Shown: positions 31,940 to 40,491, counted from the first letter of the stretch. The stretch is 43,146 nucleotides of DNA from CAKSQF01 sp051867925 (GCA_051867925.1 JBJDZI010000087.1:1-43146), one strand, 5' to 3'. Program-made: numbers and translations. The notes: generated by a model not told the origin, from the sequence alone.

Positions 31940-31961
31940 AAAGGATGCGGCACTCTGCCGC
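31940..31961 (+). promoter_or_regulatory. Shine-Dalgarno plus hairpin in the era leader
   Basis: AAAGGA (31940-31945) is followed at once by GCGGCA-ctc-TGCCGC (31947-31961), a perfect 6-bp stem. The ATG at 31973 is 27 nt from the AAAGGA, too far in linear distance, but about 12 nt if the stem is folded. No other ribosome binding site precedes the start. Confidence 0.5.
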
Positions 31962-31972
31962 CACACATAGAT

Positions 31973-32860
31973 ATGGAAAAAATCGGATTCCTTGCCATCG
32001 TGGGCAGACCTAACGTGGGGAAATCCACCCTGCTCAATGCCCTGCTGGGCGAGAAGATTGCCATCGTTTCCAAAAAGCCCCAGACCACCCGTACCCGAAT
32101 CACCGGCATCCTCACTGAGGGCGAAAACCAGTTCGTTTTTCTGGACACCCCCGGTATGCACTCCCCCAAAACCCGTCTGGGCAGCGTGATGGTGAAGGCC
32201 GTCAGCACCGCCCTTGCCGACGTGGACGCGGCAATTTTGGTTGCCGATGCTTCCCGTGCCCCCGGTGACGTGGAAAAGCAACTGCTCCGCCGCTTCGAGC
32301 AGGACGGCATCCCCGCCATTCTCGTCCTGAACAAGACCGACCTGTCCAATGCCGTTAAAGTGGGCGAGGTCATCACCGCTTACGCCGAACTGTTCGACTT
32401 CGCTTCGGTGGTACCGATCTGCGCGCTGAAGGAAGACGGCGTGAACATCGTCAAAAAAGAGGCGGAAAAACTCCTGCATGAAGGCGAGTGGATCTTCGAG
32501 GAAGACGCGCTCACCGATCAGCCCGAGCGACAGATCGCCTCCGAGATCATCCGCGAGAAGATTCTGCGTCTGATGGACAACGAAATCCCTCACGGCACCG
32601 CCGTGGTGATCGAAGAGTTTAAGGAAGAGGGTAAAATGCTCCGCATCCGCGCCGAGATCTTCTGCGAGCGAGAAGCCCACAAACGGATGCTCATCGGAAA
32701 CGGCGGATCTATGCTGAAAAAGATCGGCTCCTACGCCCGCGAGGATATGGAAAAGTTCTTCGGCGTGAAGGTTTTCCTCGATTTGTGGGTAAAAGTGAAA
32801 GAAAACTGGCGGGACAGCGATTTTATCATCCGCGATTTCGGATTCAAGAATCAGGACTGA
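31973..32860 (+). CDS. era: GTPase Era
   Basis: A ribosome-assembly GTPase of 295 residues that binds 16S rRNA near its 3' end. G1 is GRPNVGKS (11-18), the switch region holds KKPQTTRTRI, G3 is DTPGM, G4 is NKTD, and the C-terminal KH domain shows IGNGGSMLKKIG and LDLWVKVKENWRDS. All parts are full length. The ATG at 31973 is the normal family start but has no close ribosome binding site; AAAGGA lies 27 nt upstream, separated by a small hairpin. recO follows after 32 nt. Confidence 0.96.
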   Translation: MEKIGFLAIVGRPNVGKSTLLNALLGEKIAIVSKKPQTTRTRITGILTEGENQFVFLDTPGMHSPKTRLGSVMVKAVSTALADVDAAILVADASRAPGDVEKQLLRRFEQDGIPAILVLNKTDLSNAVKVGEVITAYAELFDFASVVPICALKEDGVNIVKKEAEKLLHEGEWIFEEDALTDQPERQIASEIIREKILRLMDNEIPHGTAVVIEEFKEEGKMLRIRAEIFCEREAHKRMLIGNGGSMLKKIGSYAREDMEKFFGVKVFLDLWVKVKENWRDSDFIIRDFGFKNQD

Positions 32861-32892
32861 TGTTCCAAATCCATTGAAAGGAAGTGTGCCGT

Positions 32893-33645
32893 ATGCCGAA
32901 ACAGGAAAGCGTGAAAGGGATCGTTCTGCGCGTGGTTCCCACCGGCGACGGCAATAATCTACTCACCGTCCTCACCGGAAACCGCGGGAAAATCACCGTG
33001 TCCGCCCCCGGCAGCCGATCGGTCTCCTCCCAGCGCCACGCCATCTGCCAGCCGTTCTCCTACGGCGAGATGTTCATCTCCGAACGCAAAGCGGATCGGT
33101 GGTATCTGAAAGAAGGAACGCCTGAGGAGACCTTCTACCCTCTCCGCGAGGATCTGGGAAGATTTGCTCTGGCGGGCTATTTGGCGGAACTGTCTTTGCA
33201 GGTCGCCACCGAGGAGGAAGAGCAGGAGGATCTGCTCCGCCTGCTGCTGAACACGCTCTACGTTCTCTGCTATCGGGACAAGCCCATTTGGTTCGTGAAA
33301 GCGGTGTTTGAATGGCGGCTGGCGGCGATCATTGGCTTCGAGCCGGATCTTTTCGCCTGCTTAAGCTGCGGCAAGACCGAACCGCCCTTCGCCTTGGTGA
33401 TCGAGGAGGGGCAACTGATCTGCGCCGAATGCGGGATGGAGGAAGGTCACCCGCCTGCTCATCCGCTGGAGCGATCGCTCCCCCTGCTCCGTTCCCTGCT
33501 CCGCGCGCCTCTGCAAAAGCTCTACTCCTTCGAGGCAGACGAGGGGATGCGCCGGGAGCTGTCCTCTCTTTGCGAGAAGTATCTCTTGTCCCGTTTGGAG
33601 CGCACGCCTTCAACCTTGCAATTTTACCGCTCGGTAGCGGAATAG
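32893..33645 (+). CDS. recO: DNA repair protein RecO
   Basis: Loads RecA onto SSB-coated single-stranded DNA with RecR. The protein of 250 residues has the N-terminal OB fold (GIVLRVVPTGDGNNLLTVLTG, GKITVSAPGSRS), a helical middle and a four-cysteine zinc site (CLSCGK and CAECG). The length is normal. The start at 32893 has AAAGGAAG about 8 nt upstream; a GTG at 32884 is too close to it. It probably shares the era transcript. Confidence 0.93.
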   Translation: MPKQESVKGIVLRVVPTGDGNNLLTVLTGNRGKITVSAPGSRSVSSQRHAICQPFSYGEMFISERKADRWYLKEGTPEETFYPLREDLGRFALAGYLAELSLQVATEEEEQEDLLRLLLNTLYVLCYRDKPIWFVKAVFEWRLAAIIGFEPDLFACLSCGKTEPPFALVIEEGQLICAECGMEEGHPPAHPLERSLPLLRSLLRAPLQKLYSFEADEGMRRELSSLCEKYLLSRLERTPSTLQFYRSVAE

Positions 33646-33705
33646 TACAATGAGTAGATAATCAATACGGTTGCTCTAAAATGCTACAAAAGCCTTTCCG
33701 AAACC

Positions 33706-33933
33706 GAGAGGAGGGGAAAACCATCGGGGATGCCGAAGTTTTTCCCGTAGCCACCGCTCCGCGGTTGCTACACCGCTCGGGCGCTCCGCTCCTTTCCTTG
33801 GCTACCGCGTTCTTAACAACTTTTTTCTATAAACCCATGTGCAACAAGCATTTGTTGCCCGTCCGCAGAAATTTTTGAAGTGCAGAAACTTTTTTCAAAA
33901 AGTTTCTGCCGGGGTTTGGGGCAGAGCCCCAAA
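33706..33933. repeat. Repeat modules between recO and mutS2
   Basis: This 302-nt gap has no gene. It holds a copy of the conserved-loop hairpin (loop CCATCGGGGATGCCGAAGT near 33722-33740; only the inner part of the arms is intact), the phrase CTTTCCTTGGCT, GCAACAAGCATTTGTTGC (33841-33858), a perfect 13-bp hairpin GCAGAAACTTTTT/AAAAAGTTTCTGC (33882-33909) and TTTGGGGC-aga-GCCCCAAA (33915-33933). The last lies 15 nt before the mutS2 start. Confidence 0.7.
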
Positions 33934-33947
33934 TATCAATTAAAATC

Positions 33948-36347
33948 ATGAAAGACTATACGAAAGCATTAAAAACATTGGAATATGATAAGGTGCTCAG
34001 TCTGCTGGCAGCTTGTGCGCAGACCACGGGCGCACGGGAGATGGCGCTCATCGCAACTCCCGACGACGATCCCGTAAAGGTCGCGCGCCTGCAACAGGAG
34101 ACCGCAGACGCCAAATCCCTCACCGAGCATCACGGCACCCCCTCCTTCGGCATGGTCAAGGACATCTCCGACAGCGTGGAGCGGGCAGGTAAGGGCGCAA
34201 TGCTCACCCCCCGTGAGCTGTTGGACGTTGCCGATCTTCTCTCCTCCGCCTCCTCCATCCACGCGTATTCGGCACGGCGGGACATCCGTCTGGGCAGTCT
34301 GTCCGAGCGATTTTCCCGCATTTATCCCAATCAGCCGCTGGAGCGGGAGATCCGCCGCTGTATCCTGTCCGAGGACACCATCTCGGACGACGCGTCTCCC
34401 AAACTGTCGGACATTCGCCGCGCCATCCGCAACACCAACTCCAAGATCCGCGACACCCTGCAACGGTTCATCTCCTCCGAGAGCAACAACAAGTTCCTGC
34501 AGGAAAATCTGGTCACCATCCGACAGGGACGTTACGTCATCCCCGTCAAGACCGAACACAAGGGTGAGGTCAAGGGATTGGTTCACGACACCTCCTCCTC
34601 GGGTGCCACCCTCTTTATCGAGCCGATGGCGGTGGTAGAAGCCAATAACGAACTGCGCGAGCTGGAATCTGCCGAAAAGAAGGAGATCGAGCGCATCCTC
34701 TACGCGCTGTCTGCCCAGTCTGCCGATTTCGGCAACGCTCTGCTCCACAACTACCGCGCCATCAACGAGATCGCCTACATCTTCGCCCGCGCGGAACTTG
34801 CCTATCGGATGAGGGCCACCGCGCCTATCCTCTCCGAGGAAGGCGAGATCAATTTGAAAGCCGCGCGCCATCCCCTGCTCCGCTCTGAGAAGATTGTCCC
34901 CATAGACATCCGTTTGGGCGGCGAATTTGACACGCTGGTCATCACGGGTCCCAACACCGGCGGTAAGACCGTATCGCTGAAAACGCTGGGGTTGTTCACC
35001 CTCATGGCGCAGACCGGTCTGCAGATTCCCGCCGCCGACGAATCGCGGCTACGCATCTTCTCCTCGGTTCACGCCGACATCGGCGACGAGCAGTCCATCG
35101 AGCAATCGCTCTCCACCTTCTCGGCACACATGACCCACATCGTCTCAATCCTCGATCAGTGCGACGAGCACTCCCTCGTCCTCTTCGACGAGCTTTGCTC
35201 GGGAACCGACCCCACGGAGGGTGCCGCTTTGGCGGTTGCCATCGTGGAGGAGGTCCGCAGAAAAGGCGCGTGCTGTGCCGCCACCACCCATTACAGCGAA
35301 ATGAAGGTCTACGCGCTGGAGACCGAGGGTGTCTGCAACGCCGCCTGCGAGTTCGACGTGACGACTCTCGCACCCACCTACCGACTCATCCTCGGTGCGC
35401 CCGGCAAGTCCAACGCCTTCGCCATCTCCACCAGACTGGGGCTGGACAGTTCTGTCATCCGACGCGCCTCCCGCCTCATCGACGCCGATTCCAAGCGATT
35501 TGAGAAGGTCATCGAAAAATTAGAGGAAAACCGCATAGAAACCGAGAAAAAACTCACCGAAGCCGAAGAACTCCGCGCGTCCTACGAGGCATTGCTCCGC
35601 GAGACCGAGGAAAAACTCCAAAAGAAGGTCGCCGAGGCGGAAAAAGAGCGGGATCGCGCCACCGAGCAGGCGCGCCGCATCATCGAGAGCGCACGCGCCA
35701 CCAGCGACTACGTCATGGCGGAACTGGAAAAGGCAAAGAAAGCCAAGGAAACCGCCGAATTTTCCAAAGCCATGGAGGAAGCGCGCAACAACATCCGCCG
35801 CTCCATGAAGGAATCCTCCGAGGCGGTGAATCCCGTGATCACCCGTTCCATAGAGGATTACGTCCTCCCCCGCCTGCTCCGAAAGGGCGACGAGGTGGTG
35901 ATTATCAGCCTGAACCAAAGAGGCGTGGTGACCGCGCTTGCCGACAAGCAGGGGCTGTACGCCGTGAGGGCGGGCATTCTTCAGACCCGCGTTCCTGAAT
36001 CCGATCTGATGCTGGCGGAAGATGCCCTTCCCGCGCAAAAGAAGGAGAAAAAACGTCCCGCCGCCACAGGCAAAGCAGGCAAGACCTCCGCGCTGATCCG
36101 CGATTTTGCCTCCGAACTGGACATCCGTGGGATGAACGGCGAGGACGGCTGGTTCACGGTGGATCGCTACCTGGACACCGCCAAGATGGCGGGCGTTCAC
36201 ACGGTCCGCATCATCCACGGCAAGGGTACGGGCGCACTCCGCAAAGCCCTTTGGAACTTCTTTCAAAAGGATCCCCGCATCGCTTCCTACCGCTACGGAC
36301 AGTACGGCGAGGGCGATCTGGGCGTAACGGTAATTGAACTGAAATGA
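33948..36347 (+). CDS. mutS2: Endonuclease MutS2
   Basis: A MutS-family ATPase of 799 residues that limits recombination and, in Firmicutes, also acts on collided ribosomes. The core and lever region (about 1-310) is followed by Walker A GPNTGGKT (334-341), HMTHIVSIL, Walker B LVLFDELCSGTDPTEGA, a long charged coiled coil (about 515-640) and a C-terminal Smr nuclease domain with LDIRGM and HGKGTGALR. It lacks the N-terminal mismatch-recognition domain of MutS, as expected for MutS2. No ribosome binding site is visible before the ATG; a strong hairpin ends 15 nt upstream. The next gene overlaps its stop (ATGA). Confidence 0.95.
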   Translation: MKDYTKALKTLEYDKVLSLLAACAQTTGAREMALIATPDDDPVKVARLQQETADAKSLTEHHGTPSFGMVKDISDSVERAGKGAMLTPRELLDVADLLSSASSIHAYSARRDIRLGSLSERFSRIYPNQPLEREIRRCILSEDTISDDASPKLSDIRRAIRNTNSKIRDTLQRFISSESNNKFLQENLVTIRQGRYVIPVKTEHKGEVKGLVHDTSSSGATLFIEPMAVVEANNELRELESAEKKEIERILYALSAQSADFGNALLHNYRAINEIAYIFARAELAYRMRATAPILSEEGEINLKAARHPLLRSEKIVPIDIRLGGEFDTLVITGPNTGGKTVSLKTLGLFTLMAQTGLQIPAADESRLRIFSSVHADIGDEQSIEQSLSTFSAHMTHIVSILDQCDEHSLVLFDELCSGTDPTEGAALAVAIVEEVRRKGACCAATTHYSEMKVYALETEGVCNAACEFDVTTLAPTYRLILGAPGKSNAFAISTRLGLDSSVIRRASRLIDADSKRFEKVIEKLEENRIETEKKLTEAEELRASYEALLRETEEKLQKKVAEAEKERDRATEQARRIIESARATSDYVMAELEKAKKAKETAEFSKAMEEARNNIRRSMKESSEAVNPVITRSIEDYVLPRLLRKGDEVVIISLNQRGVVTALADKQGLYAVRAGILQTRVPESDLMLAEDALPAQKKEKKRPAATGKAGKTSALIRDFASELDIRGMNGEDGWFTVDRYLDTAKMAGVHTVRIIHGKGTGALRKALWNFFQKDPRIASYRYGQYGEGDLGVTVIELK

Positions 36348-37594
36348 TTCCATTTCCTAAGTACAACGACAGCAAGGCAGCACCTCTTTTCAGTGCTGCC
36401 TTCCTATTCTGGCGATATCGCTTCTACTCCGATCGCATTGAGATTGATCGGGATTTCATTCTGTCCCGCTCCACGGTGATCTCGCTGGACAAGATCGAGA
36501 TGATCACCTCCGAGAGCGATCCTATCTTCGGCTCGATGAAACGGTGCAATCTGATCGTCACCTTCGCGGGCAACGTCTTCACGCTGTGGGGTCTGCCCAT
36601 TGAGATCGCCGATCACCTGACGGCTCAACTGACCGACAGCGAAGAGGCTGAGATCGGTTCGGTGCGCATTCCCACTAAGGATCTCTTGAAAAAATCGGCG
36701 ATGAGTACCAAACTGATCCGATACATCCTGACTTTGGCGATTTTGTGGGGAGCGGTCTTTCTGATGGGCAGTAATCTGGTGGATTCCGACCTTGCGCACG
36801 CGATCTCCGACGTGGTTTTCCGTCACCTGCTGGTGGCGGGAACGCTGGTGCTTTCCCTCGGTCTGCCCACGGTTCTGAACTGGCTTTGGGCGTTTACCGG
36901 CGGTTTTCTCCTGCAAATGGTGAAATACCATCGCTATACTGCCACCCGTCGGGGCGAACTGCTCTACTTTGAGTACGGATTTCTGATCCATCGGCGGGTC
37001 TATCTGGATGCGCGGCGGGTCACGCTGGTCGAATATCGACAGACGCCCACCATGCGTTTCTTTAGATATGGGGAGCTTCGCATCCGCGCGGCGGGACACA
37101 ACCCTCTGTTTTTGAAGTCCAAACTGCTCCTTCCCATCGTGAAGAGAGATAAACTCCCCGAGCTACTGAATATTCTCTTTCCCGCTCTGCCCCAAAAATC
37201 CCGCAGAACCTGCCGTCGGTCGCTGTACTATGATTTTATTTCGTGGAAGAGTTTCCTTCCCCTGCTCTGTCTGCCGCCTGCCATTTTCTTCGGCTGGCAA
37301 TGGCTGATCGCGGCGGCTGTGGTTGCTCTGCTGGTGGTGGCATCCATCCTGCTGGAATACCGCAACGCTTACTTTGATTTTCCCGATGGATCGCAAGGAC
37401 TCTCGCCCGTGATCCTCTCCAAGGGCGGCTTCTATCGCACCTCCGCATGGATTGATCGGGAGCGCGTGGAGATGCTGGCAATCAGCGGCTCCCGCCGAAA
37501 ACTGCGCCGCGGCTACGCCAACATCCGCGTTAAAGTTTTCGGTAAAAGCGGTACCTACGCCCTCATCCGAAATATACAAGTGGATGAGGAATGA
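36344..37594 (+). CDS. Membrane protein with bacterial PH domains (YdbT-like)
   Basis: A membrane protein of 416 residues with three bacterial PH (bPH2) domains: about 20-85 (RFYSDRIEIDRDFILSRS), about 195-275 (YTATRRGELLYFEYGFLIHR) and about 340-412 (FPDGSQGLSPVILSKGGFYR). Between them are hydrophobic pairs at about 120-175 and 300-335, giving the YdbT arrangement. Function in the family is not established; a cell-envelope stress role has been suggested for relatives. It begins in the mutS2 stop codon (ATGA), so the two are co-translated, although no functional link is known. Confidence 0.85.
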   Translation: MIPFPKYNDSKAAPLFSAAFLFWRYRFYSDRIEIDRDFILSRSTVISLDKIEMITSESDPIFGSMKRCNLIVTFAGNVFTLWGLPIEIADHLTAQLTDSEEAEIGSVRIPTKDLLKKSAMSTKLIRYILTLAILWGAVFLMGSNLVDSDLAHAISDVVFRHLLVAGTLVLSLGLPTVLNWLWAFTGGFLLQMVKYHRYTATRRGELLYFEYGFLIHRRVYLDARRVTLVEYRQTPTMRFFRYGELRIRAAGHNPLFLKSKLLLPIVKRDKLPELLNILFPALPQKSRRTCRRSLYYDFISWKSFLPLLCLPPAIFFGWQWLIAAAVVALLVVASILLEYRNAYFDFPDGSQGLSPVILSKGGFYRTSAWIDRERVEMLAISGSRRKLRRGYANIRVKVFGKSGTYALIRNIQVDEE

Positions 37595-37663
37595 TTGAAT
37601 CAGATGGATACTCCACCCGAATTTGTGATTGATATGCATTTGGCACTGCGAACATAATAATTC

Positions 37664-37837
37664 AGGGCGGCAAGGATTTGCCGCCCTCAGACTGTCGAAT
37701 ACCGAGGGAAGGGGAAAACCATCTCATACGCCGAAGTTTTCCCCCTTCCCTCGGGCTCCCAACCCCATTCCTTGGCTGGCGGTACTCTAAATTTATAGTT
37801 TATCGACAAACTGAGAGCGGCAAGAATTTGCCGCCCT
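37664..37837. mobile_element. MITE-like element, copy 2
   Basis: A 174-bp counterpart of 17102-17289. Terminal inverted repeats of 35 nt (37664-37698 and 37803-37837) agree at about 28 positions, each containing the GGGCGGCAA/TTGCCGCCC palindrome (right copy with GAGCGG) and TCAG-N2-TGTCGA. The interior hairpin is CCGAGGGAAGGGGAAAA (37702-37718) / TTTCCCCCTTCCCTCGG (37738-37754) with one mismatch and a 19-nt loop. From the hairpin to the right end the sequence is nearly identical to copy 1; a 15-nt stretch left of the hairpin is missing compared with copy 1. Confidence 0.7.
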
Positions 37838-37857
37838 TTTCAGAAGTTTTTGGAGTT

Positions 37858-37913
37858 CCAAGAACCTTTTTGAAAAAAGGTTCTTGGTAGGGTTTGGGGC
37901 AAAGCCCCAATAC
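37858..37913. repeat. Hairpins after the second MITE-like element
   Basis: CCAAGAACCTTTTT-ga-AAAAAGGTTCTTGG (37858-37887) is the same 14-bp stem as at 22452-22481. GGTTTGGGGC-aaa-GCCCCAA follows (about 37893-37911). They lie just past the stop codon of the minus-strand gene ending at 37924. Confidence 0.75.
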
Positions 37914-37923
37914 AATTATAATT

Positions 37924-38457
37924 TCATTTTAGCAGCCGTTGGATTCGCAGGACGGAGCGCAGGCGGCGCAGGTAGAGCGTCAGAAGGCGGGTCAGCGCAA
38001 TGTCAAAGACGACTCCGGTGACGGTCGCCAGTACGAAGGTGCCGATGAGCAGCCAAACCGATTCGATGGGATAACCGAACACGAAATGTCCCAAAACCAT
38101 AATGACAGCCAGCGCAACATTCACAAATCCCAGCTTGATCACCCAAGTGATCGCGCGGGGAAAGCGTTCCGCAAACGCCTTGACCAAGGGATAGCCGCCC
38201 ATCAGAAAGGCGTACTCCATGGCAATAAATTTGTTGGGCAACAGAAGAAACGCCAAAACAGAAGTTACAAGCCAGATCATGGCGGCAGTCCCCTTGCCCA
38301 TTTCGATCACCGTCAGCAGTACCAGAAGCGATGCCACGGCGGAAACGGTCAGATCCAGCACTTCCATAAAACATCCCAAATACAGAATCACCACACTCAA
38401 AGCCACGAACAGAGAAGACAACGCAAGTACCCGCGTTTTACGGGCGTTTTTCCTCAC
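37924..38457 (-). CDS. Unrecognised multi-helix membrane protein
   Basis: A membrane protein of about 177 residues with five or six hydrophobic segments (VLALSSLFVALSVVILYLG, VASLLVLLTVIEM, IWLVTSVLAFLLLP, LGFVNVALAVIMVLGHFVF, WLLIGTFVLATVTGVVF) and a basic C terminus (LRRLRSVLRIQRLLK). I do not recognise the family; general shape recalls small transporter S components. The start is taken as GTG at 38457 because GGGAGG ends 8 nt before it; the ATG at 38463 is only 2 nt from that site. It follows the DnaJ-like gene closely, so the two are probably one operon. Confidence 0.75.
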   Translation of the reverse strand: MRKNARKTRVLALSSLFVALSVVILYLGCFMEVLDLTVSAVASLLVLLTVIEMGKGTAAMIWLVTSVLAFLLLPNKFIAMEYAFLMGGYPLVKAFAERFPRAITWVIKLGFVNVALAVIMVLGHFVFGYPIESVWLLIGTFVLATVTGVVFDIALTRLLTLYLRRLRSVLRIQRLLK

Positions 38458-38470
38458 GGTCATCGCCTCC

Positions 38471-39082
38471 CTAACAGCAACGGATCAGGTCACCGCCCAT
38501 GCACTCACAGCAACAGTCGGCACAAATGAGACTGGAACAACAGTCGCAAGCGGTGCTTTCGGCAGAGCCGGAGGTGCGATAGGGCTGTCCGTGAGAGGCA
38601 CTGCGGGAGCGGAGCATATCCAGTGCCTGTCGGTACTCACTGTTACCAGGCTCCAGATAGCAGGCGGTCTCGTAATAGCGCACCGCTTCGTAGTATGCCC
38701 CTCTCTGCGCCAGCACGCAACCCTTGAGAAAGTTCCATTCGGCATTGCGTCCGTTTGGAGAAATGCTGTCCAGAGTAATATCCGCTTCGGAATAACGTCC
38801 GGAGTTGATCATACTGCGGATGCGGGAAAGCTCCTCGCTGTAATCGCCCCCCTCGTCACTGGAATAGGAGCGTCCGCCGCTTGAATTTCCGCCGGCGCGC
38901 ATCTTTTGGATCTGGTCATAGGCTTCGTTGATTTCTTTCATCTTTTCCTGTACCAGATCGGAAAGAGGATTGTCAACATAGTTATCGGGGTGGTACTTCC
39001 GTGCCAATTCACGGTAGGCTTTTTTGATTTCCTCGTCGCTGGCGTCTCGGGAGACACCAAGTACCTTGTAAGGATCGTTCAT
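38471..39082 (-). CDS. DnaJ-domain protein with cysteine-rich tail
   Basis: A protein of 203 residues. Residues 1-62 are a J domain (DPYKVLGVSRDASDEEIKKAY, with the KYHPDNY HPD motif that stimulates Hsp70). A serine/glycine linker (about 66-80) leads to a helical TPR-like part (about 85-160: GRYSEADITLDSI, WNFLKGCVLAQRGAYYEAVRYYETACYLEPGN). The last 25 residues contain ten cysteines in clusters (CDCC, CADCCCEC, CC). It lacks the G/F region and zinc fingers of true DnaJ. The start at 39082 has AAAGGAA 9 nt upstream. It probably recruits DnaK to a target, perhaps at the membrane with its neighbour; metal binding by the tail is inferred. Confidence 0.85.
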   Translation of the reverse strand: MNDPYKVLGVSRDASDEEIKKAYRELARKYHPDNYVDNPLSDLVQEKMKEINEAYDQIQKMRAGGNSSGGRSYSSDEGGDYSEELSRIRSMINSGRYSEADITLDSISPNGRNAEWNFLKGCVLAQRGAYYEAVRYYETACYLEPGNSEYRQALDMLRSRSASHGQPYRTSGSAESTACDCCSSLICADCCCECMGGDLIRCC

Positions 39083-39208
39083 CTGATGAAATTCCTTTCG
39101 ATCTTCCCATTTTGGAAGGATTGTCAATCATGATATGGATATATGGATAACAGGTCGCGCTCAGTCGCAAGCACAATTTCGTTTTATGCTTGGTGGGATC
39201 GTCCGATT

Positions 39209-40063
39209 TCAATCGCCGCAGGTCTTGCCGTGCAAAACGCGCTGCGCGACGGCAGGCATTCCCAAATAGAGGATATTGCGCAGAATGTTTAACAGTCCGG
39301 GATCGGCGATCTGCAGTCTCTCCAGTTGCTCTGCCGCCTCGGTCAGTTCGCAGTTGAGGGCGATCTCCATATTTTCGGCAAAATCGGGACGCTGATAGTC
39401 GCCGCCGAGAACGAAGGGATTGTAGCCCCCCTTTTTGGCATCCTTTTCGGCATCGTCTGCCGCATCCAGCAGGTAGATCCACCGCCCGACCCGCCGTCCG
39501 ATCTGAAAGAGAGCGCGTTTTTGCTCTCCCTCCGCGCCGTCGGCAAAGACAGTCCCCAGCAGAATACCGAAGGTTTCAGCGCAGGCGTAAGGGCTTGCTA
39601 CCTCCGCCCGCTCATCCCCGGAGATGAGGGCAAGGGCATCGGCAATCACCGAGTCCAGCAAACCGTCGCCCATGTTCTTCTTGCGCACCCGCCCGGTCAG
39701 AGGCAGAAGCACCGCGGCACCCAGTTTGCGGATGCCTTTTTTGTCTGCCACATCGTCTTTTAAGTTGTAGTAGACCAGCAAAGCCGCCGCGGACGCGGTT
39801 TTTTCCAGTGAGGGCGTGAGAGAGAGCGCGGGCTTGTTCTTGCGAAAGGGATGGGCAACGCAACGGATCTTGCGAACCTCAGGCATCTCCTTTGCCACCG
39901 CCATCCGCAAAATCGCCAAAAAAACGAAATCGTAGGACAGGGTAAAGGGCAGAATGAGGCTCTTTTTCTTGAGCGCACGGCAAAGCCCGCAATAGGAGGC
40001 TTTGTAGAACTCGTATTCCTTTACCTTCAGCTCCCCTTGCAGGGGTTTTACATAGCCGAACAT
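39209..40063 (-). CDS. DUF5685 family protein
   Basis: A protein of 284 residues that begins MFGYVKPLQGELKVKEYEFY, followed by KASYCGLCRALKK and LSYDFVFLAILRMA, the recognisable opening of the DUF5685 family of Clostridia. Helical segments with acidic pairs (YLLDAADDAEKDAKKGGYNPF, ELTEAAEQLERL) recall isoprenoid-synthase-like or all-helical folds, but no reaction is known. The start has GGAGG 7 nt upstream. A minus-strand TATAAT (40100-40095) may be the -10 of a promoter driving it and perhaps the DnaJ-like gene 126 nt downstream. Confidence 0.82.
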   Translation of the reverse strand: MFGYVKPLQGELKVKEYEFYKASYCGLCRALKKKSLILPFTLSYDFVFLAILRMAVAKEMPEVRKIRCVAHPFRKNKPALSLTPSLEKTASAAALLVYYNLKDDVADKKGIRKLGAAVLLPLTGRVRKKNMGDGLLDSVIADALALISGDERAEVASPYACAETFGILLGTVFADGAEGEQKRALFQIGRRVGRWIYLLDAADDAEKDAKKGGYNPFVLGGDYQRPDFAENMEIALNCELTEAAEQLERLQIADPGLLNILRNILYLGMPAVAQRVLHGKTCGD

Positions 40064-40210
40064 CCTTCGTCCTCCGCATCAGTCTTACTTTTCTATTATA
40101 ATGGAAGAAAAAAACGAGATAGTAACCGAAAGATGAACGATTTGTAAATATTTATGGAAAGTATTCATCTATTCAGACGACCCCAACGGGCGGATGAATG
40201 CGGAAAACAG

Positions 40211-40242
40211 AAAAAATCCCATTCAGACGAATGGGATTTTTT
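40211..40242 (-). terminator. Perfect 14-bp terminator hairpin after the Asn-rich gene
   Basis: AAAAAATCCCATTC (40211-40224) pairs perfectly with GAATGGGATTTTTT (40229-40242) around a 4-nt loop. On the minus strand it directly follows the Asn/Gln-rich gene and ends in a T run; the symmetric A run makes it usable on both strands. Confidence 0.85.
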
Positions 40243-40252
40243 GTGAAGCGGC

Positions 40253-40465
40253 TCAGCGGCAGTTGTTGCCGTTATTGGTCGTGCTTGTGCCGTTTGCCTT
40301 GTTGGATGCGTTAGTCTGCTTGTTGTTGGCATTGTTGGCGTTGTTCATATTGTTGGCGTTCTTGGCGTTTTTCGCATCCTGCGCGCTCTGCTTTCCTGCG
40401 TTCTGACCCTCGCTGCGGTTGTTCTGGCTGTTCTGCTGGTTCTGATTCTGAAAATTTTGACTCAT
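40253..40465 (-). CDS. Asn/Gln-rich low-complexity small protein
   Basis: A protein of 70 residues with 24 Asn and 10 Gln and almost no hydrophobic residues (MSQNFQNQNQQNSQNNRSEG at the start; NANNMNNANNANNKQTN in the middle). It should be disordered and soluble. GAAAGGAG lies 12 nt upstream of the ATG and a perfect terminator follows 10 nt after the stop, which supports a real gene despite the composition. Gamma-type small acid-soluble spore proteins are also short and rich in Gln/Asn, so a spore role is possible in this spore former, but no SASP motif is evident. It is divergent from manA. Confidence 0.65.
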   Translation of the reverse strand: MSQNFQNQNQQNSQNNRSEGQNAGKQSAQDAKNAKNANNMNNANNANNKQTNASNKANGTSTTNNGNNCR

Positions 40466-40491
40466 TTTTTCAAAAATCTCCTTTCAAAAGA

